The notes beneath the pieces were generated by a model. The model had not been told where the DNA came from. It made no database searches and was given only the letters and a program-made list of their open reading frames with translations. The position numbers were made by a program, and so were the translations under genes. From the NCBI GenBank assembly GCA_021287075.1, contig JAJTBD010000015.1:31939-95938 (forward strand): 64,000 bases of DNA, in the 5' to 3' direction. This stretch comes from Micrococcales bacterium (GTDB lineage: Bacteria > Actinomycetota > Actinomycetes > Actinomycetales > Dermatophilaceae). Positions 55,147 through 64,000 of the stretch are shown here, in pieces (within the stretch, counting starts at the first letter, position 1; every line of letters begins with the position of its first letter).

Positions 55147-56879
55147 CAGGCGCGCCCCCTCAGGACAGCCAAGCGCAGTCGGCGCACGCACGCGGGGTCA
55201 CCCGCGGCCGCAGCGGCCAGGACAAGCGCGGCGGCGAGAGCGGCGAGGACGACTCCGGAGACCACCATCGAGGGCATGGAGTCAGCCTGCCACGTCTGGG
55301 CGGCCAGCCAGCCTCCGACCGCGCCCGCGACCGTCGCGGGCAGGCTCCAGCGGAGGGTGGGGCCCAGCCCGGCGAGTGCCTCGGCGCCCCAGGCCGAGCG
55401 AACCCCCTGCGCCAGGCCGACGGCGGCGAGCGTCATGCCGACCGAGCTGCCGACACCGAGCCACACGAGGGTTGCCAGCGGGCCACGCGCGCCCCCGGCC
55501 AGCAGCGCGACGGTCGGGACGAGGACGGCGCAGAGCCAGCCGATGGCGCTCCACCGCGCAGCGGTCCTCGGCGAGCCGTGGGCATAGAGCGCCCGGGTGA
55601 GCAGGGCGGCGAGACCGAAGCCGACCAGGCCTGGCGCGAAGGCCGCGATCGCCGCGGGCATCGTCTGGTGCACGAGGTCCGGGGAACCGACGCCGATGGC
55701 CCCGAAGAAGTGCCCGATGGGCACCGCGGCGGCCACCAGTGCGGCGGCACTGGCCAGCATCGCGATGAGGATCACCCTCAGGGAGAGGGCGAGAGTCTGT
55801 ACGTGCGCGGCGTCGCGGCCCGGCGCGGCCGTCCCGTCCGTCGCCCGGTCGACCTCCTCCACCGCGACATCCGCGGCCGCGACATCCTCGGCCGCAGCGT
55901 CCGCTGACCCCAGGCTCCCGGCTCCCGCCGCCTCGACCCCTCGACCCACGAGGGCCGGGAAGGCGGCCATCGCCACGGGCACGGCCAGCACGGCATACGG
56001 CAGCACATAGACGGCCTGGACGTACTGGTAGACGTTGATGACACCGGTGCCACCGCGCCGGTTGCTGAGCGCGAGGGTGGTGAGGACGGCGACCTGCTGG
56101 GCCAGCAGGCCGACCATCCCTGCGCCGGCCAGGCGGGCGGCCCTGCGCCGCTCCCCCGGGGCCAGGGCCAGGGTCGGCCGCAGCCGCACGCCGGCGCGGG
56201 CCACCGGGCCGAGCAGCGGGATGCTCAAGGCCACCACACCGAGGGTCGTCCCCCACGCCAGGACCGCCACCGCCGTCGGGCTCAGCGCGTCGGGCGCGCC
56301 CTGCCGACCCTCGGCCAGCAGTCCGAACCACACATAGCTGACGATGACGGCGATGCTGGACAGCAACGGGGCGATCGCCACGGCGAGGAAGCGGCGGTGG
56401 GCCTGGAGCACCCCCGAGAGCACGATCCCCAGCCCATAGAGCGGGATCTGCGGCGCGAAGACCCGGATGAGGTCGGCGGTCAGCGCGCGGGTCCCCGCAC
56501 AGCCCGCGTCATCGACGAGCAGGGCCGCGAGGGGATCCGCCAGGAGGGCGAGCAGCACCGCGAGCGGGATGAGCACGGCCAGGGTCCAGGTCAGCAGTGC
56601 GGAGGCGACCTCGTCGGCGCCCCGTCGCTCGCCGCGGGCGAGCCGGCCGCCGACCAGCGGCACGACGACGGCTGCGAGCGCCCCGCCTGCGGCGACCTCA
56701 TAGAGGACATTGGGCAGCAGGTTGGCCGAGGCGTATGCCGTGCCGGTGCACGTGGTGCCGACGCTCCCCTGCTGGACCAGCCACCGGCCGAAGCCGACGA
56801 GACGGGCCAGCAGCGTGGCGGCGGCGATGAGTCCGGCGCCGCCCGCGACGCCGGCCATCCGTCGGGCCGCGGGGCTCAC
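55146..56879 (-). CDS. MurJ-like lipid II flippase family protein
   Basis: 577 aa, about 14 helices. MOP/MurJ signatures are visible: the N-terminal AATLLARLVGFGRWLVQQGSVG, ANLLPNVLYEVAAGGALAAVVVP and PQIPLYGLGIVLSGVLQAHRRF. A long Ala/Asp-rich loop (about residues 350-390) is unusual. It differs from the essential MurJ near the replication origin in most actinobacteria, so it may flip another lipid-linked glycan. GTG start overlaps the preceding stop. Confidence 0.85.
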
Positions 56880-57718
56880 GGGCGCGGTGGTCGCCCGAGC
56901 GCGTCCAGCTCGCGCAGGACGGGGGTGGACTCGATGACCGTGGTGAAACTGACCTTCTCGCTGGCGAGGGTCAGGCCGATGAGCGTGGCCAGCGCGACGC
57001 CTCGCCCGAGCGGACCGCAACGCTCAGCGAGCGCGACACCCAGGGCCGCGCCCGCGGCATTCGCCCCTGTGTCACCGAGCATGCTCTCCCCCCGCAGGTC
57101 GGGTGCGAGCAGGCCGGCCGCAGCACCGGCCGCCGTCAGGGCCGGCGCGGCGCTGCGGCCGTCCGGCTGGGTGGCCGTGACCAGGGCTCCCCCGACCAGG
57201 ACCGCCTTGAGGGCGCGGCCCGGGCGCAGGTCGAGCAGGTTGACCAGGTTGGCGGTGCCGGCGATGACTCCCCCGGCGGCGAGGGTCGAGAGCGGGCGAC
57301 GAGCGCCCCGGTCGAGGGCGGCGGCCGCGGCGACGCCGGTGACGCCCAGGCCCACGACCTTGATCGCGCCGGTGGTGATCTCACCCCGAACGAGCGCCCC
57401 CAGGTGGCCCTTGAGGCCCTTGCTGCGGGCGTCACCGGCGAGGTCGTCCAGCGCGCCGAGGGCCCCGGCGACCAGAGTGGCGCCGGCGGCGGGCAGCGCG
57501 CCGGGGCCGCCGCCGGCGAGCGCGCCGGCGGTCAGGGCGCCGACCATCGCAGGGCCCTCGAGCAGCGTGATGCTCGCCCCGGCGTGGTTGGTCCGCTCCC
57601 AGCGCTCTCGCGGCGACGGGGGCAGCCGCCGGAGTGCGGCCAGGGTGAGCGGGCCGGCGAGGGCGGCCGTCACCATGCCGACCACTGCGCGACCTTGGCC
57701 CATGTGCGCCGCCGTCAC
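56876..57718 (-). CDS. MraY/WecA-like membrane glycan phosphotransferase, divergent
   Basis: 280 aa with 8-9 predicted helices. The cytoplasmic loops keep parts of the polyprenyl-phosphate transferase signatures: ALDDLAGDARSKGLKGH (DD...), NLVNLLDLRPGRALK in place of the usual NxxNxxDGxDG, and GDTGANAAGAALG in place of GDxGS. Likely transfers a sugar-phosphate to a lipid carrier, or is a degenerate relative. Coupled to the MurJ-like gene by a 4-nt overlap. Length is shorter than MraY (about 350). Confidence 0.7.
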   Translation of the reverse strand: MTAAHMGQGRAVVGMVTAALAGPLTLAALRRLPPSPRERWERTNHAGASITLLEGPAMVGALTAGALAGGGPGALPAAGATLVAGALGALDDLAGDARSKGLKGHLGALVRGEITTGAIKVVGLGVTGVAAAAALDRGARRPLSTLAAGGVIAGTANLVNLLDLRPGRALKAVLVGGALVTATQPDGRSAAPALTAAGAAAGLLAPDLRGESMLGDTGANAAGAALGVALAERCGPLGRGVALATLIGLTLASEKVSFTTVIESTPVLRELDALGRPPRP

Positions 57719-58662
57719 TCGGTGGTGGGCAGGGGCGGGAAGGCGGCCCTGGCGTCGTCGGCCAGGCCGTACTGGCCCGACCCGCCGTCGAGCTGCTCGG
57801 CGAGGGCGAGCACCACGCTGGCCTGGCCGAGCGAGGTGCCGGCGTCGTCGACGGTGGACAGCTTGCCGATGGTGCCGGCGTTCTTGCGGGCCGCCGCGAC
57901 CACGGAGGTGCCCTCGGTGGTCGTCGGGACTGCGCCGGCGGCCACGACGGCGCCCGCCGATCGGGCGTCGAGCGCCTCCGCGACGGCGACGGCCCGGTTG
58001 GCCCGGTCGGTCTGCTCCGCGGTGGTGCCCTTGGTGGCGCTGGCCCCGAGCACGACGGCGGTGTCCGCCGGCCCCTCGGGCGCCTGCGGCAGGGCGATCA
58101 GGCCGGCCCCGCGCAGGGCCTCCAGTGCGTCGGTGCGCTTGTCCGCGGACGGGCCCCCGGTGGCCTTCTCGGCGAGGGCAGCGGCCAGGACGCGATCGGC
58201 GACGGAGAGGTTGGGGTCCTCGCCCTCGACGGACAGCGCGGCCGCGAGCGAGCTGGCGGTCTTGTCGCGCTCGGTGGTCTTGGTGGGGTCGAGCCAGGCG
58301 TCCTGGACCTCGACGGTGCCGGTGACGGTGGCGCCCGCTGCGGTCAGCGAGTCGCGCGTGGCTCCCACAAGCGTCTGGGCCACGCCCGGCAGCACGACCA
58401 GGGCGACCTTGCGCTCGCGCAGCTGGGTCGAGAGCAGGGCGGGGCCGCTGGCCTTGATGAAGTCGTCTCGCGCGCTCACCCCTGCGCTCGACCGGTCCAG
58501 CTGCGCGCGCAGGTCGGCCTTCTCCTGGCGCAGCTTGGTCACCTCCTGGGTGAGGGTGGAGCCGATGCTGTCGCGCAGCGGGCCGGCCCCCAGCACGATC
58601 CCGACCGCGAGCGCGAGGAAGATCGAGGCGATGGAGACAAGGTGATAGCGGAAGTCGATCAC
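57715..58662 (-). CDS. steB: SteB/MctB-type membrane-anchored protein
   Basis: 315 aa: IDFRYHLVSIASIFLALAVGIVLGAGPLRDS is a single N-terminal helix, then a coiled-coil (VTKLRQEKADLRAQLD) and an outer domain. This is the Rv1698 family. One line of work calls it MctB, a copper-handling outer protein; in Corynebacterium the partner of SteA is called SteB and functions in septation. The adjacent gene order favours the SteB role. GTG start at 58662 overlaps the steA stop by 4 nt. Confidence 0.85.
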   Translation of the reverse strand: MIDFRYHLVSIASIFLALAVGIVLGAGPLRDSIGSTLTQEVTKLRQEKADLRAQLDRSSAGVSARDDFIKASGPALLSTQLRERKVALVVLPGVAQTLVGATRDSLTAAGATVTGTVEVQDAWLDPTKTTERDKTASSLAAALSVEGEDPNLSVADRVLAAALAEKATGGPSADKRTDALEALRGAGLIALPQAPEGPADTAVVLGASATKGTTAEQTDRANRAVAVAEALDARSAGAVVAAGAVPTTTEGTSVVAAARKNAGTIGKLSTVDDAGTSLGQASVVLALAEQLDGGSGQYGLADDARAAFPPLPTTE

Positions 58663-59843
58663 GTGATAGTTCCTAGGATGGAGGACCAGAAGTCGTCCCA
58701 GCGGGCGCCGACGAGCTGGAGCAGGGCCTGCCCGCCGGGGGTGGACCACAGCGCCGCGAAGAGGGCCAGCAGGCCCACCGCGAGGAGCAGCACCAGCGAG
58801 AGGGTCGAGATCCGCGAGCGGTAGAGGCGGCTGACGCCCTTGGCGTCGACGAGCTTGGAGCCGACCCGCAGGCGGGTCAGGAAGGTGCTGGCCATGCCGG
58901 CGCGGCCCTTGTCGAGGAACTCCACGAGGGTGGCGTGGGTGCCGACGGCGACGATCAGCTCGGCGCCCTTGTCGTCGGCGAGCAGCATCGCGACGTCCTC
59001 GCTGGTGCCCGTGGCAGGGAAGACGACCGGCTCGATGCCCAGGTCGCGCACCCGCTCCAGGCCCGGCGCCCGGCCGTCGCGGTAGGCGTGCACGACGATC
59101 TCGGCGCCGGAGCGCAGCGTCGCGTCGCTGACCGAGTCCATGTCGCCCACGATCAGGTCGGGCGTGTGGCCAGCCTCGATGAGGGCGTCCGCCCCGCCGT
59201 CGACGCCGATGAGGACCGGGCGGTACTCGCGGATGTAGTGCCGCAGCGCCTGGAGGTCCTCCTTGTAGTGGTAGCCGCGCACCACGATCAGGGCGTGCCT
59301 GCGGGCCAGCTTGGTGGTGATGTCGGGGACGCCGACGCCGTCGAAGAGGAGGTCGCGCTCCTTGCGCATGTACTCCATGGTGTTGGCGGCGAAGGCCTCG
59401 AGCTGGACGGCGAGGCCGGCCCTGGCCTCGGTCATCGAGGTGCGTACCTTGGCCTCGTCAATGAGGGTGCCCTGCGCGATCAGCGCCTCGCCGACCATGA
59501 CCTGGCCGCCGTCGACGCGGACGACCTGGCCCTCCTTGAGCTCATCCATGATCTGCGGCCCCACCCCGTCGATGAGCGGGATGCCGGCCTCGAGGAGGAT
59601 CTCGGGCCCCAGGTTGGGATAGCGCCCGGTGATCGACTTCGCCGCGTTGACGACGGCCACGGGACCGCAGGCCACGAGCGCCTCGGCGCTGACCCGGTCG
59701 ATGTCCTCGTGGTTGATGACGGCGACGTCGCCGGGCTTGAGCCGCTTGGTGAGGGTCTTGGTCCGGGGGTCGACACGGGCCGGGCCCACCACCCCGGGCA
59801 GGTCCGTGCGCTTGGCGCGCTGACGAGACACCTTGAAAGCCAT
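58659..59843 (-). CDS. steA: SteA-type cytokinetic protein
   Basis: 394 aa with a C-terminal membrane helix (ISTLSLVLLLAVGLLALFAAL, about residues 345-365). The core is the SteA/thiamine pyrophosphokinase-like domain: DPDRVSAEALVACGP-like, KSITGRYPNLGPEIL and DLIVGDMDSVSD. In Corynebacterium, SteA with SteB acts at the division septum. The ATG at 59843 is preferred because the -10 GATAGT lies directly upstream. Downstream of recN and coupled to steB. Confidence 0.9.
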   Translation of the reverse strand: MAFKVSRQRAKRTDLPGVVGPARVDPRTKTLTKRLKPGDVAVINHEDIDRVSAEALVACGPVAVVNAAKSITGRYPNLGPEILLEAGIPLIDGVGPQIMDELKEGQVVRVDGGQVMVGEALIAQGTLIDEAKVRTSMTEARAGLAVQLEAFAANTMEYMRKERDLLFDGVGVPDITTKLARRHALIVVRGYHYKEDLQALRHYIREYRPVLIGVDGGADALIEAGHTPDLIVGDMDSVSDATLRSGAEIVVHAYRDGRAPGLERVRDLGIEPVVFPATGTSEDVAMLLADDKGAELIVAVGTHATLVEFLDKGRAGMASTFLTRLRVGSKLVDAKGVSRLYRSRISTLSLVLLLAVGLLALFAALWSTPGGQALLQLVGARWDDFWSSILGTIT

Positions 59844-59847
59844 TTGC

Positions 59848-59853
59848 ACTATC
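59848..59853 (-). promoter_or_regulatory. steA -10 element
   Basis: GATAGT on the minus strand lies 4 nt before the ATG at 59843; transcription would start at the codon itself. It supports the ATG over the GTG at 59849, which overlaps it. Confidence 0.4.
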
Positions 59854-59936
59854 GTGCCACGCCCGCAGGAGTATGCCGCGCAGCCCCCGTCGCCCCGAGC
59901 GTCACCTGCCGCGATGGGTCGGCGGCAGCCGGCGCG

Positions 59937-61685
59937 TCAGCGCCCTCGACGGGCGACGGCGGACGCGAGCAGCTCGCGCGCGTGCTCGAGGGCGCTGTCG
60001 GTCTCGACGCCGGTCATCATCCGGGCCAGCTCGCTCTCCCGCTCGCTGCCCTCTACGAGGTGGATGCCGCTGGCCGTGACGTGGCCGTCGCTGGCCTTCT
60101 CGACGACGAGATGGCGGTCGGCATAGGCCGCGACCTGTGGCAGGTGGGTGACCACCAGGACCTGGGCATGCTCGGCGAGGGCCGCCAGGCGTGCGCCCAC
60201 GTCGAGGGCGGCCTTGCCGCCGACGCCTGCGTCGACCTCGTCGAAGACGAAGGTGGGCACGCTGGCGCCCGCGCCGGCGCCGGCGACCACCTCGAGGGCC
60301 AGCATGACCCGGGAGAGCTCACCACCGGAGGCGGCCTTGGTGACGCTCCGGGCCGGGGCGCCGGGGTTGGCGGCCAGCTGGATCTCGATGTCGTCGACGC
60401 CGTGGCGGGTGTAGCGCACGGGCTCCGCCATCCCGGGGACCGCGAGCCCCTCGGGGTCCGGGCGCTGGGTGACGGCGACCTGGACGAGCGCCTTGCCCAT
60501 GGCGAGGTGTCCCAGCTCCTTGGTCACCGCCTTGCCCAGGGCGGCAGCGGCCTTGGCCCGCGCGGTCGAGAGCGCGCCGGCGAGCTCACCCAGCCGGACG
60601 CGCAGCGTCTGCTCCTGCTCGGCCAGCGCGTCGATCCGGTCGTCGGCGCCGAGCAGCTCGTCGAGCCGGAGCGCGGCCCGGCGGCCCCACTCGATGACCT
60701 CGTCGACGCTCTCGCCGTATTTGCGGGTCAGCCCGCCCAGCGCTGCCCGGCGCTCCTGCACCCAGGCGAGGCGCTCGGGGTCGAGGTCGACGGCGGCGGC
60801 ATAGGCGGACAGGTCGGAGGCCACGTCGCTCGCGAGATAGGCCAGCTCGTCGACGCGGGTGCGCAGTGCCGCCAGCTCCGGGTCGGCCTCGGCCGGCCCG
60901 GCAAGCGCCGCCTGCGCCTCGGCGAGCAGGCCGGTCACCGACGGCGCGTCGCTCATCACGGTGTCGTCGGCGCCGGCCAGCGCCGCGTGGGCCCGCCCGG
61001 CCCCACCGCGCAGGTCCTCGGCGTGGGAGAGCCGGCCGTCCTCGCGCCGGAGCGCCTCGTCCTCGCCTGCCTCTGGCGCCAGCGCCTCGATCTGCTCGAG
61101 CCCGAACTGAAGGGCGTCGGCCTCCTGCGCCCGATCGCGGGCCAGGGCCCGCAGGCGCTCGACCTCGTCCCGGACCGCCAGGAGCTGGTCGTGGCACGCG
61201 GCATAGGCCTCGCGCGCGGCCACCAGCCGGGGGCCGCCGGCGGCATCGACGAGGTCACGGTGCTCCTCGGGCCGGCGCAGGCGCCACTGGTCGGCCTGGC
61301 CGTGGACTGCCACGAGCTGCTCACCGAGCTCGGCAAGCACGCTGACGGGGGCCGACCGGCCACCCACGTGGGCACGGGAGCGCCCGCCGGCGGCCACCGA
61401 TCGGGCCAGGATGAGGCCGTCGCTGACATCGCCGCCGGCCTCCTCGGCCCGCGCGAGCGCAGGGTGGTCGGCCGGCAGATCGACCATGCCCTCGACCACC
61501 GCCGACGCCGCGCCGGTGCGCACCAGGCCCGCGTCGGCGCGGCTGCCGAGGAGCAGGCCGAGGCCCGAGACGACCATGGTCTTGCCGGCACCGGTCTCGC
61601 CGGTCACGACATTGAGCCCAGGGTGCAGCTCGAGCACGGCGTCATCGATGACACCGAGGTTGCGGATGCTGATCTCCTGGAGCAC
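59937..61685 (-). CDS. recN: DNA repair protein RecN
   Basis: 582-aa SMC-like ATPase for double-strand break repair. Walker A is VVTGETGAGKTMVVSGLGLLLG (residues 26-47), the coiled-coil arms follow, and the C-terminal ABC signature SGGELSRVMLALEV and Walker B PTFVFDEVDAGVGG are intact. GTG start gives MLQEISIRNLGVIDDA, the family start. Order tlyA-nadK-recN-steA is conserved in actinobacteria. Confidence 0.96.
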   Translation of the reverse strand: MLQEISIRNLGVIDDAVLELHPGLNVVTGETGAGKTMVVSGLGLLLGSRADAGLVRTGAASAVVEGMVDLPADHPALARAEEAGGDVSDGLILARSVAAGGRSRAHVGGRSAPVSVLAELGEQLVAVHGQADQWRLRRPEEHRDLVDAAGGPRLVAAREAYAACHDQLLAVRDEVERLRALARDRAQEADALQFGLEQIEALAPEAGEDEALRREDGRLSHAEDLRGGAGRAHAALAGADDTVMSDAPSVTGLLAEAQAALAGPAEADPELAALRTRVDELAYLASDVASDLSAYAAAVDLDPERLAWVQERRAALGGLTRKYGESVDEVIEWGRRAALRLDELLGADDRIDALAEQEQTLRVRLGELAGALSTARAKAAAALGKAVTKELGHLAMGKALVQVAVTQRPDPEGLAVPGMAEPVRYTRHGVDDIEIQLAANPGAPARSVTKAASGGELSRVMLALEVVAGAGAGASVPTFVFDEVDAGVGGKAALDVGARLAALAEHAQVLVVTHLPQVAAYADRHLVVEKASDGHVTASGIHLVEGSERESELARMMTGVETDSALEHARELLASAVARRGR

Positions 61686-61744
61686 GGCCCAAGCGTGTCA
61701 CACCGCGGGGACAGGCCTGGCCGCCATCCCCACCCGCGGTGCGG

Positions 61745-62689
61745 TCAGGCCTGCGGACGGGCCTGGGCGGCCGCGTCGCGCTGGGCCAGCTCCAGTCGCG
61801 CCGAGCCGCGCCAGCCGTGGATCGACAGGTCGAACTTGGCCACGAGCCGGTCGGTGAAGGGTGACTGGCTGAGGCGGGCCAGCCGCACGGGCTCGTCCGA
61901 ACGGCATACCTCGATCACGGCGCCGGGGGGCAGCTCGACCGCGCGGCGGCCGTCGCTCCACAGCACACCGGCCCCGTCGGTGTCGGGCACGACCTGCACC
62001 GTGAGCTGCGACTGGGGGCCGACCACGAGGGGCCGGGCAAACAGGGCGTGGGCGCTGATCGGGACGAGCAGCATGGCCTCGACATCGGGCCAGACCACGG
62101 GCCCCCCGGCCGAGAAGGCGTAGGCCGTGGACCCGGTCGGAGTGGCCATGACCACGCCGTCGCAGCCCCAGGTGGACAGGGGGCGCCCGTCGATGCCCAC
62201 CGTCACCTCGAGCATCCGCTCCCGGGATGCCTTCTCGACGGTGACCTCGTTGAGGGCCCAGCTCTCGATGACACGGTCACCGTTGACGCTGGCCCGCACT
62301 TGGAGGGTCATCCGCTCCTCGACGTGGTAGCGCCGCTCGACGATGTGGTCGACGGTCATCTGGAGGTCCTCGCGCTCGGTCTCCGCGAGGAAGCCGACGT
62401 GGCCGAGGTTGACGCCGAGCAGCGGTGCGCCGCTCCCCCGGGCCAGCTCGGCGCCACGCAGGATGGTGCCATCGCCGCCCAGCACGCAGACCAGCTCGCA
62501 GCCGTCGGCAGGGCGGTCCGGGTCGGCCAGGACCACGCCGGGGCGCCGGGCCAGCCCGCTGGCCTCGGCCTCGGCGGGCATGAGGGCCACCTCGATGTCG
62601 GCCTCGTGGAGCCGGTCGACGACACCCTCGGCGAGCCGCTGGGCCTCCTCCCGGGTGGGGTGGGCGACCAAGAGCACACGACGTGTCAT
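61745..62689 (-). CDS. nadK: NAD kinase
   Basis: Phosphorylates NAD to NADP. 314 aa with the GGDGT motif in VCVLGGDGTILRGAEL, NLGHVGFLAE, the NE motif in ALNEVTVEKA and the TGSTAYAFSAGGPVV substrate loop. ATG at 62689; AGAGGAG lies 10 nt upstream. A GTG at 62695 overlapping the tlyA stop is the alternative. Confidence 0.96.
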   Translation of the reverse strand: MTRRVLLVAHPTREEAQRLAEGVVDRLHEADIEVALMPAEAEASGLARRPGVVLADPDRPADGCELVCVLGGDGTILRGAELARGSGAPLLGVNLGHVGFLAETEREDLQMTVDHIVERRYHVEERMTLQVRASVNGDRVIESWALNEVTVEKASRERMLEVTVGIDGRPLSTWGCDGVVMATPTGSTAYAFSAGGPVVWPDVEAMLLVPISAHALFARPLVVGPQSQLTVQVVPDTDGAGVLWSDGRRAVELPPGAVIEVCRSDEPVRLARLSQSPFTDRLVAKFDLSIHGWRGSARLELAQRDAAAQARPQA

Positions 62690-62691
62690 CG

Positions 62692-63510
62692 TCACTCGGC
62701 TCCTCTCACGGACAGCTCGTCGGCGGTGGTGACCACAGCCTCCCATGTCAGGGTCTCGGCGTTTCCGCGGGTCAGCCACAGGAGGTACTCGGTGTTGCCC
62801 TCGCCGCCGCGGACGGGGCTGACGGCCATCCCCCGGATGCCGAGACCGAGCTCGACGGCCGCCCGCGCGACCTCCGTCAGAGCCCAGGCCCGGTCTCCGG
62901 CCGATCGCACGATCCCACCCTTGCCGAGCCGGCTGCGGCCGACCTCGAACTGCGGCTTGACCAGCACCATGGCCTGAGCGTCCGGGCCCATGACGCGGAG
63001 GAGGTCGGCCAGGACGAGGGTGAGCGAGATGAAGGAGAGGTCGGCCACCACGAGCTCCACGGGGCCGCCGATGGTCTCCGGGGTCAGCCCGCGCACGGTG
63101 GTGCCGCTCAGCTCGTGCACCCGCTCGTCGGCGGCGATCTCGGCGACGAGCTGGTCGTGCCCGACGTCGAGGGCGACCACGTGGGCGGCGCCGTGGTGGA
63201 GCAGCACCTGGGTGAACCCACCGGTGCTCGCCCCCGCGTCCAGACAGCGCGCCCCGGCCGGGTCGAGACCCTGGTCGCCCCAGCGCTCGAGCGCGCCGAC
63301 GAGCTTGTATGCCGCCCGGCTCACCCAGCGCGGCCCCCGCTCCTCGACCTCGATCACCGCGGCCGGTGCGACAGGATGGCTGGCCTTGCGTGCCACCCGC
63401 CCGTCGACCCGGACCAAGCCCTCGGTGACGAGGTCCCGGGCCTGCCCGCGAGAGCGCGCCAGATCCCGCTGGACGAGCACGGCGTCCAGGCGCTGCGTGG
63501 CCGGCGTCAC
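62692..63510 (-). CDS. tlyA: TlyA-type rRNA 2'-O-methyltransferase (S4 domain)
   Basis: 272 aa: the N-terminal S4 domain (RLDAVLVQRDLARSRGQARDLVTEGLVRVDG) and the FtsJ-like methyltransferase domain with CLDAGASTGGFTQVLLHHGA (SAM motif I), ADLSFISLTLVL and VKPQFEVGR. In mycobacteria TlyA methylates 16S and 23S rRNA, and its loss gives capreomycin resistance. 4-nt overlap with the small protein gene. Confidence 0.95.
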   Translation of the reverse strand: MTPATQRLDAVLVQRDLARSRGQARDLVTEGLVRVDGRVARKASHPVAPAAVIEVEERGPRWVSRAAYKLVGALERWGDQGLDPAGARCLDAGASTGGFTQVLLHHGAAHVVALDVGHDQLVAEIAADERVHELSGTTVRGLTPETIGGPVELVVADLSFISLTLVLADLLRVMGPDAQAMVLVKPQFEVGRSRLGKGGIVRSAGDRAWALTEVARAAVELGLGIRGMAVSPVRGGEGNTEYLLWLTRGNAETLTWEAVVTTADELSVRGAE

Positions 63511-63773
63511 TGGCCCTGGAGGTCGCTCAGCCGTCCCTGGAGGGTGCGGTGCACTCGGGTGCCTGCCTCGAGCTGGGCGTCCAGATCCGCCGGGTCGCTG
63601 TCGTGCAGGTCGCGGAGCGCCGCGTCGATGACCACGTCGCCGGTTGCGGGCGGGCCGGCCGCATCGACCTGCTCGGGCGAATCCGCCTGCTGGGCGGGGG
63701 CCTTCGACTGCGGCTGGTCGCGCCGGTCCGTGTCCGGCTCGATGTCTTCCTGGGGCTGCTGGTAGTCGCTCAT
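63507..63773 (-). CDS. Small acidic protein upstream of tlyA
   Basis: 88 aa, Asp/Gln/Pro-rich and probably unstructured at the N-terminus (DYQQPQEDIEPDTDRRDQPQ), with a helical C-terminal part (DAALRDLHDSDPADLDAQLEAG...). It stands in the position of Rv1693 in M. tuberculosis, which is also a small protein next to tlyA; no function is known. Overlaps both neighbours by 4 nt (ATGA). Confidence 0.75.
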   Translation of the reverse strand: MSDYQQPQEDIEPDTDRRDQPQSKAPAQQADSPEQVDAAGPPATGDVVIDAALRDLHDSDPADLDAQLEAGTRVHRTLQGRLSDLQGQ

Positions 63774-64000
63774 GCCTTCTTCGCGGTCTTCGTCGCGGCC
63801 GACCTGGTCGTGGACTTCTTGGTCGCTGTCTTCTTGGCCGCAGCCTGGCTTGCGGTGGCCTTCTTCGCGGTCGTCTTTGTGGTCGCGGTGGTCTTGGCCG
63901 TGGTCGCCTTCTTCGCGGCAGCAGTCTTGCTCGCGGTCGCCTTCTTCGCGGTCGCCTTCTTCGCGGTCGCCTTCTTCGCGGTCGCCTTCTTCGCGGTCGC
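63770..64000 (-). CDS. Lys/Ala/Thr-rich C-terminal tail (partial; histone H1-like)
   Basis: The last 76 residues of a gene that runs off the right edge. The end is almost only Lys, Ala and Thr, arranged as repeats of KKATA (4-5 near-exact copies) and looser KKTA/TKTTA variants, closing with TKTAKKA. Such tails are found on histone H1-like, HU-like or other DNA/RNA-binding actinobacterial proteins; the partner domain is outside the window. In many actinobacteria a HAD phosphatase occupies this position upstream of tlyA. Confidence 0.7.
   Translation of the reverse strand, partial: ATAKKATAKKATAKKATAKKATASKTAAAKKATTAKTTATTKTTAKKATASQAAAKKTATKKSTTRSAATKTAKKA
63931..64000. repeat. 15-bp tandem repeat coding KKATA
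   Basis: TCGCGGTCGCCTTCT repeats about 4.7 times to the window edge and may continue. On the minus strand each unit codes for A-T-A-K-K. The exact DNA identity, not only the protein identity, points to recent expansion by slippage or recombination. Confidence 0.9.

Noticed and set aside
63931..64000. Possible CRISPR or minisatellite array
   Set aside because: Units are contiguous 15-mers with no spacers and are in frame within a Lys/Ala-rich coding tail.

Overview
The window is 64 kb of high-GC DNA from an actinobacterium. The evidence is mIHF, SteA, a helicase-motif-deficient PriA, the rpoZ-gmk-mihF-pyr gene order, a SAM-IV-type riboswitch, frequent GTG/TTG starts and many 4-nt ATGA/GTGA overlaps between consecutive genes. 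Gene order and style suggest an Intrasporangiaceae/Ornithinimicrobiaceae-like lineage, but that placement is an inference. Almost all housekeeping genes lie on the minus strand and read right to left. No tRNA, rRNA, CRISPR array, insertion sequence or prophage is visible.

Layout on the minus strand, right to left. 64000-51.6 kb: a Lys/Ala-rich tail protein, a small acidic protein, tlyA, nadK, recN, steA and its SteB/MctB partner, a lipid-glycan trio (MraY/WecA-like transferase, MurJ-like flippase, glycosyltransferase), pyrG and a NUDIX hydrolase. 51.6-46.9 kb: VOC and YchJ-like genes, then, on the plus strand, an MFS transporter paired with a PLP decarboxylase, and a DinB-like protein. 46.8-42 kb: aspS, a HAD hydrolase, a methyltransferase and a class-III aminotransferase. 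42-38.1 kb: plus-strand MMPL transporter and GNAT protein, then a minus-strand glutamine amidotransferase. 38.1-25.6 kb: rarA, alaS, ruvX, mltG, aroE, ppdK, aroC, aroK and aroB. 25.6-22.3 kb: a plus-strand island with an FMN glutamate-synthase-like protein and a riboswitch-controlled thiosulfate uptake pair (tsuA-like, tusA). 22.2-10 kb: efp, nusB and the pyrimidine operon pyrR-B-C-(membrane protein)-carA-carB-pyrK-D-F-(lipoprotein). 10-4 kb: mihF, gmk, rpoZ, coaBC, metK and priA. 4-0.7 kb: a partial poly-gamma-glutamate-type locus (pgsB, a split pgsC, a lipoprotein). Then def and the 5' end of fmt.

How the parts work together. The pyrimidine operon makes UMP and carbamoyl phosphate, and carries a PyrR-binding hairpin next to the pyrR ribosome binding site; pyrG, far to the right, converts UTP to CTP. 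The aro cluster supplies chorismate; ppdK, which makes the aro precursor PEP, sits inside it. The sulfur island links SAM level to import of thiosulfate sulfur, while metK makes SAM. MltG, the MurJ/MraY-like/GT trio, SteA/SteB and the pgs genes all bear on the cell envelope.

The most unusual signal is not a gene. The 10-mer GTATGCCGCG (either strand) occurs at least 30 times, about once per 2.1 kb and roughly 100-fold above composition expectation. One inverted pair forms a terminator at 42006-42047. This resembles the DNA uptake sequences of other bacteria, but the function is unproven. Other points are a one-base frameshift in a duplicated PgsC, a 22-bp perfect hairpin in the pgsB 5' region, a related hairpin at 23.9 kb, and a duplicated tusA 3' end.
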